The notes under the pieces: model-generated
The model's database searches: none
Told to the model about the DNA's origin: nothing
The model's input: only the letters and a program-made list of their open reading frames with translations
Position numbers and translations under genes: made by a program
Assembly: GCA_002419145.1 (NCBI GenBank)
Contig: DIFN01000034.1
Location: forward strand, 16,947-56,302
DNA: 39,356 nucleotides
DNA from: Mageeibacillus sp. UBA5747
Lineage (GTDB): Bacteria; Bacillota; Clostridia; Saccharofermentanales; UBA5734
Direction of reading: 5' to 3'
Shown: positions 23,306-31,264 of the stretch, one piece after another
Layout: every line of letters starts with the position of its first letter
Numbering within the stretch: the first letter of the stretch is position 1

Positions 23306-24373
23306 ATGGTGCAGGATATTGTGGTCTATCGTGATTCTGCCGGCTGGCCCCAGGCTGTCCTGATCGAAGATGGCCAGCCCGTCGAATGGATCCGGCCTCA
23401 GCCAGATGCGGCAGCCCGGCGCCAGGATATTCTTCTGGGCCGGATTGAATCCATTGACCGGGCATTGGGAGCCTTCATCGATATCGGCCAGGAAACAAAC
23501 GCCCTCCTGCCACACCGGGAGGTACCGCCTGGCTGTAAACCGGGCCAGACCGTCCTGGTCCAGATCCGGCGCCTGATTCCAAACCACCATCCAGCCGGAA
23601 CCGCCGGCAAGGGCCATCTGGTAACGACCCGGCTGCAATATGCCGGCCTGTTTGCGGTTTATGAGCCAAACCCGGAACGGGTCATCCGGCGCAGCAAACT
23701 GGAGTTGGTTCCAGTCCCGGAGCAGGAGCCGCTGCTAGCACGTGAGGCCACCTTGCTCCAATCGGCTCATATGAACGTTCTGGCTCTGGCATCTGGCAGC
23801 AGCCCTGCCCCGCGTCTGGTCTGGCGGCCGCGTACAGTCTGTGCTGCTGCCCTGACAGACTGGGCCAGACCGGATCTGCGCTCCATCCAATGCAATGACG
23901 TCGACTTGATCAGGCAGCTGGATTCTCTGGTCCAGGAGCGTTGGCCAGCCCTGCGCCCGATTCTGACGGTGCATCCGGAGACTTTCGACTTGGCAGCGGC
24001 ATTTCGCCTGGGCAACCTGCCTTCGGAGGTCTATCACCATACAGGGTATCTGAAGAACGGCGCCAGCCTCGTCTTTGACCAGACCGAAGCCCTGCTGGTG
24101 ATCGATGTCAATTCGGCAAAGGCTCAAGCCCAAGACCCTGAAGCCCTGCGTGTCATGACCAACCATCTGGCTGCCCGCGAAATCGCCCGCCAGCTGCGTC
24201 TGAGAAATCAGGCGGGCATCGTCGTGGTCGACTTTATCCGCCTGCACAGCGCTGAAGACCGGGCCGAACTGGTCCGTTTGTTCACCTCTGAACTTGGAAA
24301 AGACCGGGGCAAAATCACGATTGGTGGCCTGACGAAACTCGGCCTGTTCGAACTCGTGCGCCAGGCACCCTGA
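23306..24373 (+). CDS. Ribonuclease G/E family protein, short and with a degenerate 5' sensor
   Basis: A 355-residue homologue of RNase G. Residues 38-110 form an S1-like domain (ILLGRIESIDRALGAFIDIG, NALLPH). The catalytic part keeps both metal-binding aspartates, Asp267 in LLVIDVNSA and Asp309 in IVVVDFI, and the family helix AAREIARQLRLRN, ending at GLTKLGLFELVRQ. The segment that normally carries the 5'-monophosphate sensor (GLIxRTAA) reads HMNVLALASGS, and the C-terminal cysteine zinc-link is absent, making it clearly shorter than typical RNase G (about 400-500). ATG 23306 has no good ribosome site; TTG 23303 is an alternative. The usual rplU/rpmA genes do not follow. Confidence 0.85.
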   Translation: MVQDIVVYRDSAGWPQAVLIEDGQPVEWIRPQPDAAARRQDILLGRIESIDRALGAFIDIGQETNALLPHREVPPGCKPGQTVLVQIRRLIPNHHPAGTAGKGHLVTTRLQYAGLFAVYEPNPERVIRRSKLELVPVPEQEPLLAREATLLQSAHMNVLALASGSSPAPRLVWRPRTVCAAALTDWARPDLRSIQCNDVDLIRQLDSLVQERWPALRPILTVHPETFDLAAAFRLGNLPSEVYHHTGYLKNGASLVFDQTEALLVIDVNSAKAQAQDPEALRVMTNHLAAREIARQLRLRNQAGIVVVDFIRLHSAEDRAELVRLFTSELGKDRGKITIGGLTKLGLFELVRQAP

Positions 24374-24421
24374 TCTGGCAGCGTCGCCTTTCATCCTGCC
24401 CTGCGTGCAAAGCAATTCAAG

Positions 24422-24450
24422 TTGACGCTCCCGGCAAAGACCGCTACATT
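24422..24450 (+). promoter_or_regulatory. Promoter of the NrdD-like gene
   Basis: TTGACG (24422-24427), exactly 17 bases, TACATT (24445-24450), in the 139-base gap after the RNase G-type gene. It gives a leader of about 55 bases before ATG 24513. Confidence 0.6.
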
Positions 24451-24512
24451 GAAAGAAGACCCGATACAAACTTTTTTCGGACAATGGAAAATCAGCGGCA
24501 AGGAGAAGCGCC

Positions 24513-26402
24513 ATGATCACCAGAGTCATCAAACGGGACGGACGTGAAGTCGTTTTCAATATCGAGAAAATCGCCAGTGCCATCCACAAGGCACTCGATG
24601 CCTCCACGGAAACCAACATCAAAGACCCAGCCCAGCCAAGAAGCCAGACCAGTCTGGATCTAGCCACTCTGGTGGCAGAGCGGATTGACCAGATGGGACA
24701 GCGCTGTCCGACGATCGAACAGATCCAGGACACGGTTGAGCAGGTCCTGATGGAAACTGGTTTTCCGGAAACTGCCAAGCGGTACATCCTGTACCGGTCC
24801 CAGAGAACTCACGTGCGCGAGATGAATACCCACCTGATGCAGGCGTTTCATGCCTTGAATCCCTTGTCCAATTCATCACATGGAACGCCCCCAGCCGGCA
24901 AGTTACCCGCGCTGAACCAGCCTCCACAGACCGCCCGTGACTATCTGCTCAAATACGGCCAGACCGGCGCCTGCTCCTACAATCTCCTCTATGTGCTGTC
25001 GCCAACTATCAGCCAGGCCCATCAGAATCTGGACTTTTTCATCCACCATCTTGAAACATATACACTGACGTTTGCTGATTATCCCATCGATTTGCAGCCG
25101 CTTTTTGCCGGTGGCTTCCAGAGTGGCCAGGCCAGCATCCGTCAGCCTTCCGATATCAGGAGCTACGCTGCCCTGGCCGGTGTTGCCACCGCCAGTATCA
25201 GACAGGAAATCAGCGGCAGTGTGTATCTGCCGCATTTCGACCGGGCCATGGCAGATGGAGTCCGGGCTACAAGGCAGCGTCTGGTGGCCAGATATGGCAA
25301 TTGGCTCCCGCCTGAGCAGGCCGGCGCCCTCGCCGATGAAGACACCACCCTGGCAACGTACCAGGCGATGGATGCCGTACTCAACCAGTTCAAGACCCAG
25401 AGCTTTCAGTCCAGCCCAAGCCAGGCCTGTATCCTGTTTGGCCTGGAAACTGATTTGGAGGGGCGGCTGGTGACTCAAAAACTGCTCGCAGCCGCTGGGA
25501 AAGTTTCACCCCATCACCCTGCCAGGACGCCGCAGATGAGACAACCGCGTCTGATTTACCGCCTCGCTGCCGGGGTCAACCTGCAAACACAAGACCCCAA
25601 TCACGACCTGTTCATGTTAGCCTGCCAGTGCTGTGCCCAGACTGGCCAGCCGGAATTTGCCTTTGCCGATCCCCCCCTGTCCAACCTGGCTACGGTCACG
25701 ATCAATTTGCCCCGCTGTGCCATCTTGGCTCGCAATGACCTCAATTTGTTCTACCAGCGCCTGGAGCATTTGCTCAACCTGGCCATCGACTCTCTGCTCG
25801 AGCGCCACAAAATTTTGCAGTCTCTGGGCTGTGACGCTTTCCCCTTCCTGTCTGGACAGCTTTTGCCTGCAGCGGACAATGCCCAGGCGGATGAGCGCAC
25901 ACTCGCCAGTCATCTGGCCAAAGGCAGCCTGGCCATTGGTTTGACAGGACTGGCCGAAACCCTGGTTTCGCTGGTTGGCCGGCATCACGGCCAGAGTCGC
26001 GAAGCCGAAAACCTCGGCCTGGAAATCGTGCGGATGATGCAACAAACCTGTACAGAGGCCTCGGCGCGCCACGGCATACCAATCCTGCTGCTGGCCGATT
26101 CTGACCCACTCGTAGCCCAGGCTTTTGCTGAATCCGACCGCAGGCAGTATGGCCAGATTGCCGGTGTGACCAGTCATCCGGCGTATACGACTGGGTTTAG
26201 CCTGCCGTGCCGGCCAATCCTGAAAAACGAAGACCGCATTCGCCTGGAATCGCCTTATCACCAGCTGATAGACGCCGGACGCGTCTTGCGAGTTTGTCGC
26301 AGCACAGACTCTGCCACCACGCCGGAATCCGTCGCGGCTTTTGTTTTGCAGGCTGCCGGGTCAGGTGTGGGACAGATTATTTTTGACAGCTCAGGGGATT
26401 AG
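24513..26402 (+). CDS. NrdD-like protein with ATP cone but without catalytic residues
   Basis: A 629-residue relative of class III (anaerobic) ribonucleotide reductase. Residues 1-103 are a full ATP cone (ITRVIKRDGREVVFNIEKIA, AKRYILYRSQRTHVREM). Reductase-like body segments follow: FAGGFQSGQASIRQPSDIRS (199-217), LPHFDRAMADGVRAT (239-253), GVNLQTQDPNHDLFMLA (354-370), TVTINLPR (394-401), SLAIGLTGLAETLVSL (472-487) and GVTSHPAYTTGFSLP (551-565). The strand that carries a cysteine in active enzymes reads TFADYPIDL (186-194), the cysteine-bearing MGCRTR loop normally just before the TINLPR segment is missing, and the protein ends without the four-cysteine zinc site or the glycyl-radical RVTGY motif. 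GGCAAGGAG precedes ATG 24513. No nrdG is adjacent. The open frame argues against a pseudogene. Confidence 0.8.
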   Translation: MITRVIKRDGREVVFNIEKIASAIHKALDASTETNIKDPAQPRSQTSLDLATLVAERIDQMGQRCPTIEQIQDTVEQVLMETGFPETAKRYILYRSQRTHVREMNTHLMQAFHALNPLSNSSHGTPPAGKLPALNQPPQTARDYLLKYGQTGACSYNLLYVLSPTISQAHQNLDFFIHHLETYTLTFADYPIDLQPLFAGGFQSGQASIRQPSDIRSYAALAGVATASIRQEISGSVYLPHFDRAMADGVRATRQRLVARYGNWLPPEQAGALADEDTTLATYQAMDAVLNQFKTQSFQSSPSQACILFGLETDLEGRLVTQKLLAAAGKVSPHHPARTPQMRQPRLIYRLAAGVNLQTQDPNHDLFMLACQCCAQTGQPEFAFADPPLSNLATVTINLPRCAILARNDLNLFYQRLEHLLNLAIDSLLERHKILQSLGCDAFPFLSGQLLPAADNAQADERTLASHLAKGSLAIGLTGLAETLVSLVGRHHGQSREAENLGLEIVRMMQQTCTEASARHGIPILLLADSDPLVAQAFAESDRRQYGQIAGVTSHPAYTTGFSLPCRPILKNEDRIRLESPYHQLIDAGRVLRVCRSTDSATTPESVAAFVLQAAGSGVGQIIFDSSGD

Positions 26403-26403
26403 T

Positions 26404-28218
26404 ATGACTTCCTGGATCACCTTACCGTACCCTTTCCAGACCGGCATGGTCTTGCAGCAGCAAACCAGGACCCTTTTGTCTGGAAAAGCCCGACCCAACA
26501 GCACATTGAAGGTTGAATGGACCAGGTTTCCCCTTGATCCGCAATCCGTATCGCCGCTGGACCCCCGCTATGGGACCTTTTTTACTGCCGAAGCAACTTG
26601 CGACGGCAAAGGTTCATTTAGCCAGGAGTTGCCTGCCCTGGAGGCATCCTTTGATACCTACGATCTTCTGATCACGGATGGCACCGATAAGCTCCAATTG
26701 CATGACATCCTGATTGGTGATGTTTATCTCTTCGTTGGTGAACTCACCTTGCCATTACAGGCTTCTGGCGTGCCTCCGGGCCCAGCCCGTTCCGGGACAG
26801 TCCCGGCTGCCAAGCCGTATCTGCGCCAGCTGGATATCCTGGCATCCGAAGACGAACGAACTTGGACCAGCCAGGCACATTTCGAACCGGCCGGGGCAGG
26901 CCAGGGCCTGCTTTTTTCCGCCTTAGCCCGCCACTTTGGCCGGGAAATCCAGTCCGACATCCATGTGCCGGTCGGATTGCTCTTGTTGGATGCGCCCGGC
27001 CGCCGGCTGCAAGCGTTCCTGCCGGATAACCGCAAAGGACTTTATCGGCAGATGGCTGCCCTGACCGGAATGGGTGTGCGTGCGATCGTCTGGTCGGGTC
27101 ATCCCCTGGAATTGACCCAGCCCGACAAGCTCCAGGCTGACCTGATGCAACTGGCGACCGCCTTGCGTTCTGAATTGAGGTATGGTCATGGATCTGAGCC
27201 TGCGTTCATCTTGTTTCATCTGCCAACCGCCTCAGCTGGCCAGCGCTTCTTTTACGAACAAACCCTGGGCAATGAAGCCTTGACCTATGTCCGTCACCAT
27301 CTGGCTGCACCGACCGCTCTTGTGCCCGTTTCCAACTTGCCGGGAGCCGCACCGCTGGCAACCCTTGCCGACCGTCTGCGCTTGATTTGCCTCGGCTTGA
27401 TGTACCAGCGCAAAGCTCCCCAGTCCGCCCCCGAATGTGAAAGCATTGAGCAGGTGGGTGGTAAGCTGATGCTGACCTTTTCGAATATCGGGGAGGGCTT
27501 GCGCCTGTCCCAGTCCGACAGCCGGGTCCGAGGTTTCACCATTTGCGGTCCGGACCGCATGTTTCGGGAAGCCCAGGCCAAGGTTCTTTACGGTGTCCGT
27601 GTCATGGTTTGGCATGAGGCGATTCAGAATCCCGTGGCCGTTACGTATGGCTTTTATGATCTGCACGAACGCGCCAACCTGATCAGCAAAGATCATCTGC
27701 CCATAGTCCCGTTCCGATCTGACCGCGAAATATCAACCTATGCACTGCCCAGGGAATGGCTGCACTGTGATGATCCAGCCGAATGGCAAGTCTTTACCGG
27801 CTCGCTCAAGATCCGTCTCGAAAAAGTAAACAAATCCGAAGGCGAGGGGTCCTTGAACCTGGATTATCAGACGGTCCCTGGCCAGAGCATCGTGTTTGGA
27901 CCCTGGATTGACCGACCTGCTGATTTTCCGCCGCTGGATCTTGAGCCAGCTGCCCAGCTGGTCATGGACGTCTTCAATCCTGATCTGAAAGAGAAAAGTC
28001 TGGCCCTGAAAATCATGACCATTGTCGCGCCTGGTGCCAGGGAAAGCGAGACCTCTGACCAGACAATCATCCCCGCCCTGCGCTGGCAGACCCTGGCCTT
28101 TGATTTGCGCTCTCTGAGCCAGGAGATCGACCTGACCCAGGTGATCCGGATCCAGCTGGTGCTCAAGGACCGATCCGGACGCGGCCAGCTCTACCTCGAC
28201 AACATTCGCCTGACCTAA
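26404..28218 (+). CDS. Sialate O-acetylesterase-like protein lacking the catalytic serine, with C-terminal beta domain
   Basis: A 604-residue protein. Its start (LPYPFQTGMVLQQQTRTLLSGKA) and the later RANLISKDHLPIVPFRSD fit the sialate O-acetylesterase family. The catalytic GQSNM motif after IGDVYL is replaced by GELTL (residues 112-116), and the WYQGESNA block is replaced by IVWSGHPLEL. From about residue 445 a second, beta-rich domain resembles carbohydrate-binding modules (ending GQLYLDNIRL). No signal peptide is seen, so it should be cytoplasmic, unusual for this family. ATG 26404 follows the NrdD-like stop by one base; the frame is open upstream, inside that gene. Esterase activity is unlikely; a binding or sensing role is a guess. 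Confidence 0.7.
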   Translation: MTSWITLPYPFQTGMVLQQQTRTLLSGKARPNSTLKVEWTRFPLDPQSVSPLDPRYGTFFTAEATCDGKGSFSQELPALEASFDTYDLLITDGTDKLQLHDILIGDVYLFVGELTLPLQASGVPPGPARSGTVPAAKPYLRQLDILASEDERTWTSQAHFEPAGAGQGLLFSALARHFGREIQSDIHVPVGLLLLDAPGRRLQAFLPDNRKGLYRQMAALTGMGVRAIVWSGHPLELTQPDKLQADLMQLATALRSELRYGHGSEPAFILFHLPTASAGQRFFYEQTLGNEALTYVRHHLAAPTALVPVSNLPGAAPLATLADRLRLICLGLMYQRKAPQSAPECESIEQVGGKLMLTFSNIGEGLRLSQSDSRVRGFTICGPDRMFREAQAKVLYGVRVMVWHEAIQNPVAVTYGFYDLHERANLISKDHLPIVPFRSDREISTYALPREWLHCDDPAEWQVFTGSLKIRLEKVNKSEGEGSLNLDYQTVPGQSIVFGPWIDRPADFPPLDLEPAAQLVMDVFNPDLKEKSLALKIMTIVAPGARESETSDQTIIPALRWQTLAFDLRSLSQEIDLTQVIRIQLVLKDRSGRGQLYLDNIRLT

Positions 28219-28279
28219 ACCTGAGGCGCTGTTAGCAGCTTGCAAGTTGGGCCTTGTTTGTGTAAGATGAAGCCAAATT

Positions 28280-28549
28280 CCCTGCCTTGAACGGGAAGAG
28301 TAAGCCACAAAGCCCCGCCAGAGAGCAAAATCCACTGATGTGCTGCGAGATTTTGCCGGAGTGTGAATGGCCCAAGGTCGCCCGGGAGCAGGACGTCAAG
28401 CCGCACGTGTCAAGCCGGCTGCAAAGTGCCCTGCCCTATAGCCAGCAAGAGGCTGGTCTCACCTGGCAGGGAAAACTGGTGGTACCACGGAAGATAAACC
28501 TTTCGTCCAGTTGTTACGGGATAAACCCGGGCTGGATGGAAGGCTTTTT
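28280..28549 (+). promoter_or_regulatory. T-box riboswitch with valine specifier
   Basis: Upstream of valS the leader shows an AGTA turn (28299-28302), AGAGAG (28320-28325), an apical stem GCAAAATC/GATTTTGC (28325-28332, 28349-28356), a candidate GTC valine specifier (28377-28379) and the T-box TGGTGGTACCACGG (28477-28490). The bulge base after UGG is U, which pairs with the A73 discriminator of tRNA-Val. The antiterminator can form from AACTGG (28474-28479) with CCAGTT (28507-28512). The competing terminator pairs 28499-28510 with 28532-28543 (12 bp, two G-U pairs) followed by CTTTTT. Uncharged tRNA-Val should favour antitermination and valS expression. Confidence 0.92.
28499..28549 (+). terminator. 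T-box intrinsic terminator
   Basis: A 12-bp stem (28499-28510 with 28532-28543) with two G-U pairs and a 21-base loop, followed by a T5 run at 28545-28549. Its 5' arm contains the CCAG part of the antiterminator, so the two structures are mutually exclusive. Confidence 0.85.
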
Positions 28550-28551
28550 AG

Positions 28552-28594
28552 TTTGGTGCCAGGCACCACATCCGGCCAGGTGCCAGGCACCAAA
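28552..28594. repeat. Twin palindromes GGTGCCAGGCACC able to form one 16-step hairpin
   Basis: Two copies of the palindrome GGTGCC-A-GGCACC lie at 28555-28567 and 28579-28591, between the T-box terminator and the valS ribosome site. The outer arms also pair with each other: TTTGGTGCC (28552-28560) with GGCACCAAA (28586-28594), and the inner GGCACC (28562-28567) with GGTGCC (28579-28584), across an 11-base loop. This resembles REP/BIME-type elements made of paired palindromic units. Confidence 0.75.
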
Positions 28595-28609
28595 CAAGGA
28601 GGAGACTTA

Positions 28610-31264
28610 ATGCCGCGTATTGATTCAATCCCAAAAGCGTTTGAACCGCAGGTGATGGAGGGCCCGATCTACCAGAACTGGCAGGACAAGGGCTATTTCA
28701 CCCCTCAGCCGGACCCGGCCAAAAAGCCATACACCATTGTTATCCCGCCGCCGAACATCACCGGCCAGCTGCACATGGGTCATGCCCTCGACAACACGCT
28801 GCAGGACATCCTGATTCGCTTCAAGCGTATGCAGGGATATGCCGCACTATGGCTGCCCGGCACCGATCATGCGTCGATTGCGACCGAAGCCAAGATCGTC
28901 GAAGCCATGCGCCAGGAAGGGATCAGCAAAGAAGACCTTGGCCGTGAGAAATTTCTCGAACGCGCCTGGGAGTGGAAGCGCCTCTATGGCGGCCGCATCA
29001 TCGAGCAGCTCAAACGTCTTGGCTCCTCCTGCGACTGGAGTCGGGAACGATTCACCCTCGACGAGGGTTGCTCCGCCGCCGTCCAGGAGGTCTTCATCCG
29101 CCTCTACGACAAAGGCCTGATCTACCGCGGCGAGCGGATTATCAACTGGTGTCCGACCTGTCTGACGTCCATTTCCGACGCCGAAGTCGAATATGAAGAA
29201 AAAAACAGCCATTTCTACCACCTGCGCTATCCGCTGGTGGAAGGGGAGGGCTACCTCGTCCTGGCTACCACCCGCCCGGAGACGCTGCTCGGAGACACGG
29301 CCGTTGCGGTCCATCCCGAGGACGAACGCTACCAGCACCTGATCGGCCAGCACGTCGTCCTGCCGCTGACCGGCCGGATCATCCCGATCATTGCCGACAC
29401 CTATGTCGAGAGCGGATTCGGCACCGGTGTCGTCAAAATCACCCCCGCCCATGATCCGAATGATTTCGAAGTCGGCCTGCGCCACAACCTGCCAGTGATC
29501 AATATCCTGACTGAGGACGCCCATATCAATGAGCAGGGCGGAGCCTATGCCGGCCTGACCCGCGAACAGGCCAGAAAGCAGATCCTTGTCGACCTCGAAG
29601 CCCAGGGCCTGCTGGAAAAAACCGAACCGCATAAACACAATGTCGGTACCTGCTACCGCTGTTCGACGGTGGTCGAACCACGCGTGTCCTTCCAGTGGTT
29701 TGTCAAAATGAAACCCCTGGCCGAACCAGCGATTGAAGTGGTCAAAAGCAAAGAGACCCGCTTCGTGCCGGAGCGTTTCGACAAGATCTATTTCAACTGG
29801 ATGGAAAACATCCGCGACTGGTGCATTTCCCGCCAGCTCTGGTGGGGCCACCGCATCCCGGCCTACTATTGCCAAAGCTGTGGCCATATCAGCGTCGCCC
29901 GCGAAAAGCCCACCACTTGCCCCGAGTGCGGTGGCACGCATCTGATCCAGGATGAAGACACCCTCGACACCTGGTTCTCATCCGCCCTGTGGCCCTTCTC
30001 AACCCTCGGCTGGCCCCAAGATACCGAGGACCTGAAGTATTTCTATCCCACCAGCGTCCTGGTCACTGGCTACGACATTATTTTCTTCTGGGTCGCACGC
30101 ATGATTTTCTCCGGCCTGGCCCACACCGGCCAGACACCGTTCCACACCGTCTTCATCCATGGCATCGTCCGCGATGAAAAGGGCCGCAAGATGTCCAAGT
30201 CCCTGGGCAATGGCATCGATCCGCTGGAAATCATCGATGAACTCGGCGCCGACGCACTGCGCTATGCCCTGGTCACTGGCAATGCTCCCGGCAATGACTT
30301 GCGCTTTTCCAAAGAAAAAATCGAAGCTGGGCGCAATTTCATCAACAAGATCTGGAATGCTTTCCGCTTCGTGGTCATGAACTTTGACGACGAGATGGAC
30401 TTTGCTGCCGTAACGGTTGCCGACTACGCCCTCGAGGACCGCTGGATTCTCTCGCGCTTGCAGACACTCATCATGGAAGTGACGACCCATCTCGACAATT
30501 ACGACCTCGGCGTCGCTCTGGCCAAGATTTACAGCTTCCTCTGGGAAGAATACTGTGACTGGTACATCGAAATCGCCAAGGCCCGCCTCAATGAAAAAGG
30601 TTCACGCGGTCGCCTGGTCGCCCAGTCAGTCCTCAACCAGGTCCTGGTCTTAGCTTTGCGCCTGCTGCATCCATTTATGCCTTTTGTGACCGAAGCCATC
30701 CACGGCCACCTGGTCCAGAGTGCCGAATCAATCATGATCAGCGCCTGGCCGGTCCAAGATCACACGCTGCAATTCCCGGAGGCAGAGCGCCAGATGGCCA
30801 TCCTGATGGATGCGATCCGCGCAATCCGCAATGTACGCACCAGCATGAACGTGCCACCGTCCCGAAAAGCCAGCATCCTTGTCGTCTCGCCAGACGAGGC
30901 CACCCGCCGCATGTTCGAGGCCAGCGCAGCCTTCCTGCAGCGCCTGGCCAGTGTTCAGACCCTGGCAACCCAGGCTGACAAGACGGACATTCCCGCGACT
31001 GCGGTTACGGCCATCTTCACCGCCGGAGAGATTTTCATCCCGCTGACTGACTTGATCGACCTGAGCAAGGAAATCGAGCGCCTGGAAAAGGAAAAAGCCA
31101 ACCTGGAAAACGAAGTCGCACGGATCAATGCCAAGCTTGACACTGCCGATTTCGTTGCCAAGGCGCCCGCCAAGGTCATCGACGCGGAACGCGAAAAAAT
31201 CAGCCGCTACACCGCGATGCTGCATAACGCCAGCGAGCGCCTGGCCCAGCTGTACGCCCTGTGA
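28610..31264 (+). CDS. valS: Valyl-tRNA synthetase
   Basis: An 884-residue class I tRNA synthetase that charges tRNA-Val. The N-terminus has PPPNITGQLHMGHALDN (HIGH motif in the form HMGH) and LWLPGTDHASIATE; the editing domain follows (TTRPETLLGDTAVAVHP, GTGVVKITPAHDPND); two cysteine pairs (CRSC-type CYRC and CQSC/CPEC) suggest zinc binding; and GRKMSKSLGN is the KMSKS loop near residue 527. The C-terminus is a coiled coil (IERLEKEKANLENEVARINA), typical of ValRS and distinguishing it from IleRS. AAGGAGG (28596-28602) lies 7 bases upstream of ATG 28610. It is controlled by the valine T-box leader. The SDR gene overlaps its stop codon (GTGA). Confidence 0.97.
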   Translation: MPRIDSIPKAFEPQVMEGPIYQNWQDKGYFTPQPDPAKKPYTIVIPPPNITGQLHMGHALDNTLQDILIRFKRMQGYAALWLPGTDHASIATEAKIVEAMRQEGISKEDLGREKFLERAWEWKRLYGGRIIEQLKRLGSSCDWSRERFTLDEGCSAAVQEVFIRLYDKGLIYRGERIINWCPTCLTSISDAEVEYEEKNSHFYHLRYPLVEGEGYLVLATTRPETLLGDTAVAVHPEDERYQHLIGQHVVLPLTGRIIPIIADTYVESGFGTGVVKITPAHDPNDFEVGLRHNLPVINILTEDAHINEQGGAYAGLTREQARKQILVDLEAQGLLEKTEPHKHNVGTCYRCSTVVEPRVSFQWFVKMKPLAEPAIEVVKSKETRFVPERFDKIYFNWMENIRDWCISRQLWWGHRIPAYYCQSCGHISVAREKPTTCPECGGTHLIQDEDTLDTWFSSALWPFSTLGWPQDTEDLKYFYPTSVLVTGYDIIFFWVARMIFSGLAHTGQTPFHTVFIHGIVRDEKGRKMSKSLGNGIDPLEIIDELGADALRYALVTGNAPGNDLRFSKEKIEAGRNFINKIWNAFRFVVMNFDDEMDFAAVTVADYALEDRWILSRLQTLIMEVTTHLDNYDLGVALAKIYSFLWEEYCDWYIEIAKARLNEKGSRGRLVAQSVLNQVLVLALRLLHPFMPFVTEAIHGHLVQSAESIMISAWPVQDHTLQFPEAERQMAILMDAIRAIRNVRTSMNVPPSRKASILVVSPDEATRRMFEASAAFLQRLASVQTLATQADKTDIPATAVTAIFTAGEIFIPLTDLIDLSKEIERLEKEKANLENEVARINAKLDTADFVAKAPAKVIDAEREKISRYTAMLHNASERLAQLYAL

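Noticed and set aside
28847..29941. 364-codon minus-strand frame opposite valS
   Set aside because: Antisense shadow produced by biased third positions in valS; no domain recognised.
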